Origin: Galbitalea sp036499165
GTDB taxonomy: Bacteria > Actinomycetota > Actinomycetes > Actinomycetales > Microbacteriaceae
Reading direction: 5' to 3'
NCBI GenBank assembly: GCA_036499165.1
Contig: DASYEE010000041.1
Span: 1 to 64,000 of the forward strand
DNA: 64,000 nucleotides
Shown: in pieces, positions 57,983 to 64,000 of the stretch
How positions within the stretch are numbered: the stretch's first letter is position 1
Layout of the letters: each line of letters begins with the position of its first letter
Program-made: the position numbers and the translations under genes
Notes under the pieces: generated by a model
What the model saw: the letters and a program-made list of their open reading frames with translations, nothing else
The model's database searches: none
What the model was told of the DNA's origin: nothing

Positions 57983-58429
57983 ATGGACACGCTATTTACA
58001 ATTTTGCACGTTGTCGGAGCAGTATTCATCGTCGGGCCGATGGCAGTGTTGCCGCAGTCCGGACTCCGTGCCATCCGCACGGGCAACTCCGGAGCCGTCA
58101 CAACTCTCGCGAAGTCGACCTTCATCTTCACGATCGCCTCGATCGTCGTCGCCCTCCTCGGGTTCGCCCTCGTGGGGATGGCCGATCCCAAGTACCACCT
58201 CTCGGTCGGCACCCCGTGGGTGCTGAGCGCGGTCATCGCCTATGCGCTGGCGCTGGTGCTTAGCCTCGTTCTCGTCGTGCCAGGCCTCCGCGGAGCCGCA
58301 CGTGCCATGGCCTCGAACGATGGTGCCGTGAGCTCGAAGGCCCCCGGATACGCCAAGGTCGCCGCAGGATCAGGGCTCGTGTCGCTCCTCCTGGTGGTCG
58401 TCGTGGTGCTTATGGTGTGGAAGCCTTAA
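57983..58429 (+). CDS. DUF2269-like integral membrane protein
   Basis: This 148-residue protein has four membrane helices, starting FTILHVVGAVFIVGPMAV, as in the DUF2269 family. The function is unknown. TACGAT (57971-57976) ends 6 bases before the ATG. The next gene starts 3 bases after its stop, so the two are an operon. Confidence 0.72.
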   Translation: MDTLFTILHVVGAVFIVGPMAVLPQSGLRAIRTGNSGAVTTLAKSTFIFTIASIVVALLGFALVGMADPKYHLSVGTPWVLSAVIAYALALVLSLVLVVPGLRGAARAMASNDGAVSSKAPGYAKVAAGSGLVSLLLVVVVVLMVWKP

Positions 58430-58432
58430 GGG

Positions 58433-59005
58433 GTGGACACAACTACCGAAGGTCACTTCACACTGGGAAAACTCACGACCGTCGCAGCTGCTGAAGCGCC
58501 TGAGCTTGTCGCGCCGCACGTGCTCGCCGCGCTCAACGTGCTCGGCCTCGAGAATGCCGTCGGCGTCGTCGAAATCGATCCGGAGCTCTCCGATACTGCG
58601 GCGACCGAGGCCGCATACGACCTGAAGCCGGAGTGGCTTGCCAACTGCGTGATCGTCATGGGCAAGCGCGAGGGCGAGGAGCGGATCGCGGCGTGCGTCG
58701 TTCCCTCCACCACGCGCGCCGACATCAACAACCTTGTGAAACGTCGCCTGGATGTCCGCAAGGCGTCGTTCATGCCGCGCGCGCAGGCGGTCGAGTTGAC
58801 CGGAATGGAGTTCGGTGCGATCACCCCGATCGGCCTGCCGAGCGGCTGGCCGATCTACGTCGACGCAGCGATCGCGACGACGCCGCTTCTCATCGTCGGG
58901 TCGGGCATCCGCAAGTCGAAGCTGCTTGTGCCGGGCGACCTGTTCGAGAAGTTCCCTGGGGCCGTCCTGCTGCCGGAGCTCGGGCGCGCGATTGTCGCCG
59001 AGTAG
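58433..59005 (+). CDS. YbaK/EbsC-family aminoacyl-tRNA deacylase-like protein
   Basis: This 190-residue protein has the YbaK fold seen in tRNA editing domains: CVIVMGKREGEERIAACVVP, ADINNLVKRRLDVRKASFMP and the tract GAITPIGLPSGWPIYVDAAI. The conserved lysine expected in the active site lies in the KRRLDVRK region. It may hydrolyse mischarged aminoacyl-tRNA (Cys-tRNA(Pro)-type), but specificity is not evident. GTG at 58433 is 3 bases after the DUF2269 stop. It converges on the lipoprotein gene across 11 bases. Confidence 0.82.
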   Translation: MDTTTEGHFTLGKLTTVAAAEAPELVAPHVLAALNVLGLENAVGVVEIDPELSDTAATEAAYDLKPEWLANCVIVMGKREGEERIAACVVPSTTRADINNLVKRRLDVRKASFMPRAQAVELTGMEFGAITPIGLPSGWPIYVDAAIATTPLLIVGSGIRKSKLLVPGDLFEKFPGAVLLPELGRAIVAE

Positions 59006-59016
59006 GGCAAGCCGCG

Positions 59017-59601
59017 TCAGCCGCAGGCGCCAACCGGAATAGCGATGGCGAGGCGACGGGGCTCCCGGTTGCCCGCGGTGCTCACGATCAGCGGCACACA
59101 GGCGCGCTCGCGGTCGACCAGTTGGAAGCCGCCGACCCAGAACACGTAACCGTGCTGGGAATCCTTCGCGCAGCTCGTATACGTGACGCTCCGATACCCG
59201 CCGCTCCGGCCGCCCTCGGTCACGATTCCGGCATAGTCCACTGCCGCGGGAGCGATGCTGACCGTGACAGAGGTCGCGGGCGGCAGCAGCGGCCCGACCT
59301 TGAAGAATCGGATCCCGTAGCGATCGACGGGCGGCGGCGGATCGGCCTGGTACCCGTCGAGGAGTCCGGGGTAGACGAGCGGGCCGAGCACAAGATCGTC
59401 CGGGGCGGTTGTCGAGGTGTTTGCGGGTCGGGATTCATCGCACCCGGCCACGGCGCTGCCCCGGGGAAGCAGATCGAGCGGAGGCGCAGTGATCCGATAG
59501 CTCGGCGTGGGCTGTGGAACCGGCGTAGCAGACACACAACTACCCAGCACTGCCGTGAGGGCGAGCGCGAGCGCCGCCACGGGAATGAGGGTGAGCCTCA
59601 A
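59017..59601 (-). CDS. lipoprotein encoded with the patatin-like protein
   Basis: This 194-residue protein has a short lipoprotein signal (MRLTLIP, hydrophobic stretch, lipobox LGSC with Cys22). The mature region is proline-rich and then beta-rich, with late cysteines (VTYTSCAKDS, ERACVPL, PVGACG). I do not recognise it. TTG at 59601 overlaps the stop of the patatin-like gene as TTGA, so the two are translationally coupled and may act together at the membrane surface. Confidence 0.65.
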   Translation of the reverse strand: MRLTLIPVAALALALTAVLGSCVSATPVPQPTPSYRITAPPLDLLPRGSAVAGCDESRPANTSTTAPDDLVLGPLVYPGLLDGYQADPPPPVDRYGIRFFKVGPLLPPATSVTVSIAPAAVDYAGIVTEGGRSGGYRSVTYTSCAKDSQHGYVFWVGGFQLVDRERACVPLIVSTAGNREPRRLAIAIPVGACG

Positions 59602-62600
59602 CAATTCGGGTCTGTCCCGAGCAACGTCATCAGGTCGGCAAGCCGCCCGTAGCGCTGGGGTTTCGCGGTAACACACAACTGGGAGTCCACCTGCGACTCG
59701 ATGTTGCTCCTGCTGAAGTCGGACAGGGCCCAGCCGAGGGGAGCGGCGACGGACGCCCTGGTTGTGGGAGCGACCACCACGACACCAGCGGCAGTCCTGG
59801 CTCGGACGCTGGCGAGCGCGGCCGAACATCCCGCATTCCCGCCCGGGCACACCGTGCCGAAAATTGACGACATCCTCTGCAGCCAGGTCGCGGCATCCGT
59901 CTGGTTCTTGCTGGCCTGGATTCCGACGAGAGGAACGGTCAGCTCGGCATTGACCTTCTGCGGCCTGGCGGTGAGGTCTGCACCCGACGAATTCTGCAGG
60001 TACATGACGACGGGCACGACGTAGGGACCCGCGGCGCCGACCGATGCGTTGTAGTTGCGAATCACGGTGGTCAGTGCGGGGGAAAGGTCCGACAGCGTCC
60101 CGAGCCCCGTGGCCTCGGAGTAGCCGCCGTCGATGAGCTGGAGGTCGGGCAGCGACGCGCAGTCTGGTCCGTCGGTCCCGGTCGCACGAGACGAGGTCCG
60201 GCCTGCCGGGCTCACCAGGGGAAACCGCGCAGACATCATTGCCGCCGTCGACCAGTCCATCTCAAGCGGGCATTCGCCGTAGACATCCTGGAGATCGAGG
60301 GATGTCGGGAGCTCGACCGAACTTCCCTGGCAGTTGGGTGCGACCGCCGTTCCATCACTGCCGATGCCGGTTGAGGAGTGGTCACCGGCCCTCAGGTCCA
60401 GCTGGCTGACCAGAACCCGACAGCCGTACCCCGCGGCCGTCGAATTGAGGATCGCGTAGCCGGTCGGGCCACCCGGCTGGTCGTCCCACGGCGAAGCGAG
60501 CTGCGGGGCGGCATCGCGCCAGACCGACTCCATGAGTCCGGAGCGATCCTGCCAGGTCCATGCGGCCCGGCCGTTGCGGTCGTCGAGGGACGGGATGCGA
60601 AGGCCGGTCGTCGCAGCGAGTGTGTCGCCGACGAATGCGCCGGTCACGGCGACTCCGAGCGCCTTCGGGTCCGATACGCGGTCGATCTCCGTGGCGGCCG
60701 ACGCCGTGGCACCCGTGCCGTGGAACATGGCGAGGCCGACAGATCCGCCGCTGACCCCGCTCGAGAGGAAGACATCGGACCGGGTGCACGCGCTCGCGGC
60801 CTCCAGCTTGTCGAAGACATCCACGGTCCAGGTCGCCGCGCGGATTCCGCCTCCCTCGCTCGCTGCGATGACGAGCGGACGCACCGTCGTCGTACCGGAT
60901 CCGGCGCTGATCGTCTGGTCGCACGACGTGGTGCGGCCGAGCCACGACTGGAACGCGTCGGTGAGCGTCGGCCGGGTGGTCAGCGAGCTTGCATCCGGGT
61001 CGCGCTCGAGCGCGTGCAAGTTTGGAGCTCCGCCCACCTGCGACAGGAGCGCCGGGATGATGACGATCATGACGAGCACGGGGTCTGCCCGCAGGTGCAT
61101 GAGCCGGAACACCTCAAGCGGCATCCTGTACTGGAGGCGGATCGTGACGACCCCGATGACGATCGACCATGCGGCAAGGATGATGGTGGTCGATCCCACG
61201 ATTCCGAGCGCTCCGGATACCGGCAGCGGGAAGATCATCATCGAGGCCAGTAGCAGCACGGCGGCCGCGAACAGCGCGACGAGAGCGATCGCCACCCCGC
61301 GGGACATCGCTCGCACGGGAGTGCTCGGGTCGAGGATCGGCCAGAGCCCGCGCAGCCGACCGGCGTGGTCCGGCCGGGTCAGCGTGCGGTCGAATCGGTT
61401 GGTGACAAGACCGGACAGATACAGGATTACCGTCCCGAACACGCCACCACCGATGGTGATGATCCAGGCCGTCGTCGCGACGCCGACCGAGGTTCCGAAA
61501 TCCGGAACGAGGCTGAGGAGCGCTGGCGCGATGAAGGAACGCACAAGGCTGAGACCGGCGATCGCGGCGACGAGGCCGGCGAGGATATCGCCGGCGGTCC
61601 AGACATCAACAGCCCGTTCGTATTTTGGTCGATCGGGAGCGGGGGCCGACCACACCGACCGGTTGCGGCGGAAGAAGATCACCCTCAGCAGGATCGAGAC
61701 GACAGGCAGCGCGCAGACGGCAACGACGAACAGCGGCGCCTCGGGCAGGTCAACGAGATCGCCGCGCCCGATGGCGATGAGGAGCAGCCAGGTGGCGACA
61801 ACGACGATTGGCGCACTGAACCACCACCAGTAGGTCGAGCGCCTGGTCGGCGGAGACAGCCTCACCCAGGTCAGCCAGAACCGCCTGGCGCGCTGCCTCC
61901 CGAGCACGAAGAGGGCGAGCGCCGTGATGAACAGCGCCGCGATCGCGATGATCGCCTGGATGGCGCCGTTCGAGCCATTATCGAGCCAAGCCCGCTGCGC
62001 ATCCGGAAGCTGTTCGAGGATCCCAGACTTCGGCACGAGTGAGGTGAGTCCAAGAAACAGCACGACGACCAGCGAGAGGCGCTGCGCGTATAGCGCACGG
62101 GAACCGCGGAGAATGCCGTGGCCGATCCGTGAGCGCACCGCCGCGTTTCTCAGCCCCGCAGCGATGGCAATCACGATTCCCACCCATTTCAGAGTCGCAG
62201 CGATGGCGACGATCCAACCAGCGAGCGCTGTGTCGGTGTCGGTTGCGACCTGGATGTCCGCGAGCAGGCTGCCGAGGATCTCGACGCCCTCCGCGACGGC
62301 GACCGCCGTGATCACGGCCTGCGCGGGCACCGATCCGAGGGCCAGCCGAAGCGCCGCGACGGTGCTGAGCGCATAGAGTCCGGCGACGACGATCGTGTGC
62401 GCGATGAGGAAGAGCGCTGGGCTCGACGGCGCGCCAGCCCAGGCGGCCCACGAACTCATGTTGGCGAGCGCGAATGGGCCGACGGTGTCATCGACGGAGT
62501 AGCTCTGACCGGTGGCAGAAAGGGTCTCGCTCACCAGCCGTGAGATCTCGGCCGCGCCGATTGCCAGAGCGACGAGGCCGAGCACGAGGATGGAGTTTCG

Positions 62601-62615
62601 GCGAACGGACTTCAT
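59598..62615 (-). CDS. polytopic membrane protein fused to a patatin-like phospholipase domain
   Basis: This 1005-residue protein has about 11 hydrophobic helices in residues 8-530, then a patatin-like domain. The oxyanion loop is ASEGGGIRAATW (588-592 GGGIR), the nucleophile elbow LSSGVSGGSVG (Ser622), the tract SARFPLVSPAGR follows, and the dyad Asp is in LIDGGYSEATGLG (Asp829). All catalytic residues are intact, so it should be an active serine lipase or acyl hydrolase tethered to the membrane. Which side the domain faces is not certain; cysteines in it and the coupled lipoprotein favour the outside. The ATG at 62615 has no strong ribosome binding site. Confidence 0.82.
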   Translation of the reverse strand: MKSVRRNSILVLGLVALAIGAAEISRLVSETLSATGQSYSVDDTVGPFALANMSSWAAWAGAPSSPALFLIAHTIVVAGLYALSTVAALRLALGSVPAQAVITAVAVAEGVEILGSLLADIQVATDTDTALAGWIVAIAATLKWVGIVIAIAAGLRNAAVRSRIGHGILRGSRALYAQRLSLVVVLFLGLTSLVPKSGILEQLPDAQRAWLDNGSNGAIQAIIAIAALFITALALFVLGRQRARRFWLTWVRLSPPTRRSTYWWWFSAPIVVVATWLLLIAIGRGDLVDLPEAPLFVVAVCALPVVSILLRVIFFRRNRSVWSAPAPDRPKYERAVDVWTAGDILAGLVAAIAGLSLVRSFIAPALLSLVPDFGTSVGVATTAWIITIGGGVFGTVILYLSGLVTNRFDRTLTRPDHAGRLRGLWPILDPSTPVRAMSRGVAIALVALFAAAVLLLASMMIFPLPVSGALGIVGSTTIILAAWSIVIGVVTIRLQYRMPLEVFRLMHLRADPVLVMIVIIPALLSQVGGAPNLHALERDPDASSLTTRPTLTDAFQSWLGRTTSCDQTISAGSGTTTVRPLVIAASEGGGIRAATWTVDVFDKLEAASACTRSDVFLSSGVSGGSVGLAMFHGTGATASAATEIDRVSDPKALGVAVTGAFVGDTLAATTGLRIPSLDDRNGRAAWTWQDRSGLMESVWRDAAPQLASPWDDQPGGPTGYAILNSTAAGYGCRVLVSQLDLRAGDHSSTGIGSDGTAVAPNCQGSSVELPTSLDLQDVYGECPLEMDWSTAAMMSARFPLVSPAGRTSSRATGTDGPDCASLPDLQLIDGGYSEATGLGTLSDLSPALTTVIRNYNASVGAAGPYVVPVVMYLQNSSGADLTARPQKVNAELTVPLVGIQASKNQTDAATWLQRMSSIFGTVCPGGNAGCSAALASVRARTAAGVVVVAPTTRASVAAPLGWALSDFSRSNIESQVDSQLCVTAKPQRYGRLADLMTLLGTDPNC

Positions 62616-62643
62616 GACGACCGGCTTTCATAGACTCCCAGAG

Positions 62644-62667
62644 GCCGTGCGCGGGGGCCCGCACGGC
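62644..62667. repeat. 8-bp inverted repeat in the divergent promoter region
   Basis: GCCGTGCG (62644-62651) and CGCACGGC (62660-62667) pair perfectly around an 8-base G/C-rich loop. The site is in the leader region of the patatin-like gene, divergent from the dehydrogenase gene. Confidence 0.5.
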
Positions 62668-62769
62668 GTTAGACAGATCGGTCCAGCGCCCACAATCTAC
62701 CGCTGATGGCAGCCCGATTGGCGAGTTTCTGCGAGGTCGATCCCGGTTCGCGAGTGGTTAGCTTGAGGC

Positions 62770-63723
62770 ATGGCTCACCGCATCTCGATCCTTGATGACT
62801 ACCAAAATGCAGCGCTGGGCGCGGCAGACTGGGCGCCCCTGGCTGCCGAATACACGATCGACGTGGTGCGGGAACACATCGGCGATGCCGACCGATTGGT
62901 CGCGCGACTCGACGGCAGCCGGGTGATCGTCGCGATGCGGGAGCGCACGGCCTTTCCTCGAGAGGTCCTCGAGCGACTGCCATCCCTGCGGCTGTTGATT
63001 TCGACCGGCATGAAGAACCCCGGTATCGACCTGGCCGCCGCGGCAGAACTCGGCATCACCGTCAGCGGTACGGAGGGCTCGTGGGGAACTGTCACCGAGC
63101 TGGTGTTCGGCATGATGATCTCGCTCGGCAGGCACCTGGTGGACGAGGATGCCGCGGTGCATGCGGGCGGGTGGCAGCACACGCTGGGTCGCGGGCTCGC
63201 CGGGTCGACCCTCGGCATCCTCGGACTCGGCCGCCTCGGTGGCGAGGTCGCGGCGATTGCTCCGGCCTTCGGCATGGATGTGATCGCCTGGAGTCCGCAT
63301 CTCACGCAGGAGCGGGCGGACGAACACGGCGCCCGCGCGGTCGGCGAACGCGAGCTGTACAGCGCGTCCGACTTTCTCACCATTCACCTGCCGCTAGCGC
63401 GGGGCACCCGCGGGCTCGTCGGGCGAGAGCAATTGGGCTGGATGTCGCCGCGCTCCTACCTCATCAACACGTCGCGAGGTCCCATCGTCGACGAGGCGGC
63501 TCTCATCGAGGCGCTTCGCGCCGATCGAATCGCGGGAGCGGGTCTCGACGTATTCGACCTCGAGCCGTTGCCGGTCGAGCATCCGCTTCGGTCGTTGCCG
63601 AACGCGCTGCTCACACCGCACCTCGGGTATGTCACCGAGCAGACCTATGAGGTCTTCTACTCGCAGGCGGTCGAAGACATCCTGGGGTTCGACGCGGGCG
63701 AGCCCCTGCGGTTGCTAGGCTGA
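62770..63723 (+). CDS. D-2-hydroxyacid dehydrogenase family protein
   Basis: This 317-residue NAD-dependent dehydrogenase has the cofactor loop LGILGLGRLGGEVAA (glycines 152-157), the catalytic Arg in INTSRGPIVDEAAL, the Glu in FDLEPLPVEHPL and the His in TPHLGYVTEQTY. It resembles phosphoglycerate dehydrogenase-like enzymes without a regulatory domain; the substrate is unknown. TAGCTT (62759-62764) ends 5 bases before the ATG. It is followed by the glycine riboswitch. Confidence 0.88.
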   Translation: MAHRISILDDYQNAALGAADWAPLAAEYTIDVVREHIGDADRLVARLDGSRVIVAMRERTAFPREVLERLPSLRLLISTGMKNPGIDLAAAAELGITVSGTEGSWGTVTELVFGMMISLGRHLVDEDAAVHAGGWQHTLGRGLAGSTLGILGLGRLGGEVAAIAPAFGMDVIAWSPHLTQERADEHGARAVGERELYSASDFLTIHLPLARGTRGLVGREQLGWMSPRSYLINTSRGPIVDEAALIEALRADRIAGAGLDVFDLEPLPVEHPLRSLPNALLTPHLGYVTEQTYEVFYSQAVEDILGFDAGEPLRLLG

Positions 63724-63753
63724 ACCCACAATCGAACATCGGGCCGCGTACGC

Positions 63754-63944
63754 GATGCGGGAGAGCTCACACCGGTTCCTGAACAACAGGGCGCGGGGTG
63801 AGCACCGAAGGAGCAAGCCTCCCCGCCAATCTCTCAGGTTTATGTACCGCATCGAACTGGCCACTCTGGAAAGCGCGACGTGTCGCCGCCGACGGTGAAA
63901 GCCGGCCCTGAAGGGTCGACGAAACTCTCAGGCCAATGACAGAG
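63754..63944 (+). ncRNA. tandem glycine riboswitch
   Basis: Two aptamers are arranged in series. The first is closed by GATGCGG/CCGCATC (63754-63760, 63847-63853) and contains GGGAGAG, GCACCGAAGGAGCAA and the core end CTCTCAGG. The second is closed by CTCTG/CAGAG (63864-63868, 63940-63944) and contains GGAAAGCG, GCCGACGGTGAAAGCC and CTCTCAGGCCAATGACAGA. These are the conserved glycine-aptamer elements. It controls the following glycine-cleavage gene, normally switching it on when glycine binds. Confidence 0.95.
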
Positions 63945-63946
63945 GG

Positions 63947-63982
63947 GGAGTTCTTGTCCAGCCCATAACACTGGAGAACTCC
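63947..63982 (+). promoter_or_regulatory. expression-platform hairpin hiding the ribosome binding site
   Basis: GGAGTTC (63947-63953) pairs with GAACTCC (63976-63982) and, after a 3-base bulge, TCCAG (63957-63961) pairs with CTGGA (63971-63975). The 12-bp stem covers GGAG (63973-63976), the ribosome binding site, and ends at the GTG start. It suggests translational control by the glycine riboswitch. Confidence 0.65.
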
Positions 63983-64000
63983 GTGACCGATACCGATAAC
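63983..64000 (+). CDS. start of a probable glycine-cleavage system gene (partial)
   Basis: Only six codons are in the window (GTG then Thr-Asp-Thr-Asp-Asn). The identity is inferred from the glycine riboswitch directly upstream, which in actinobacteria usually precedes gcvT or gcvP. GGAG lies 6 bases before the GTG. Which of the two genes it is cannot be told. Confidence 0.55.

Overview
The window is high-GC, gene-dense chromosomal DNA from an actinobacterium, most likely a member of the Microbacteriaceae. Supporting markers are a mycothiol S-conjugate amidase (mca), F420-type flavoprotein families (an LLM oxidoreductase and a PPOX-type split-barrel protein), actinobacterial DUF4307, DUF4245 and DUF6264 proteins, a DUF222/HNH protein, and many genes whose start codon lies 5 to 8 bases after a TANNNT -10 box (leaderless style). 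I see no rRNA, tRNA, CRISPR array, insertion sequence or prophage. Gaps between genes are all under 300 bases.

Layout. 0.1-3.2 kb (minus strand): a RIO-type kinase behind a short leader ORF, a YcaQ/AlkX-like DNA glycosylase and a phosphonatase-like HAD hydrolase. 3.25-8.66 kb (plus): an FAD amine oxidoreductase and a four-gene ABC importer. Together with the divergent hydrolase these form a probable aminoethylphosphonate (AEP) uptake and degradation locus, with a PHO-box-like direct repeat in the divergent promoter. 8.7-11.2 kb: an AI-2E-family permease overlapping threonine ammonia-lyase. 11.3-24.3 kb: a conserved actinobacterial core block (greA, DUF4307, mca, small membrane protein, trhA, cis-prenyltransferase, phoH2, prepilin peptidase, fumC, carbonic anhydrase, DUF4245, xseB, xseA, ispH) whose order recalls M. 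tuberculosis Rv1080c-Rv1110. 24.3-30.6 kb: membrane proteins including a histidine-kinase-like/degenerate-kinase pair, then fbaA and glpX (divergent, gluconeogenesis) and a TehA-like transporter. 30.7-38.9 kb: VOC protein, rmuC, mmsA, a DEDDh exonuclease, a very large unknown membrane protein, a methyltransferase and a HAD phosphatase. 38.9-45.2 kb: accessory genes (truncated NudK-like Nudix remnant, DUF222/HNH protein, AlkD-like fragment, SUKH protein, maltokinase-cap protein) around core ychF.

45.2-49.3 kb carries a processive cellulose-synthase-like GT2 enzyme followed 2 bases later by a membrane-anchored GH18 protein with two chitin-binding-like modules. Its leader can fold into a three-way junction plus a hairpin beside the ribosome binding site; this is the best candidate for an undescribed element. 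49.3-59.0 kb: S9 peptidase, EamA exporter with a divergent CGNR regulator, methyltransferase, an SDR/TetR pair with two matching operators, F420-type oxidoreductases, DUF2269 and YbaK proteins. 59.0-62.6 kb: a 1005-residue membrane protein fused to a patatin-like lipase domain, with an overlapping lipoprotein gene. The window closes with a 2-hydroxyacid dehydrogenase and a tandem glycine riboswitch leading into the first six codons of a probable glycine-cleavage gene.

Start codons were chosen from Shine-Dalgarno spacing, overlap with the upstream gene, or -10 box position. Domain assignments come from motif recognition by eye, with no database search.
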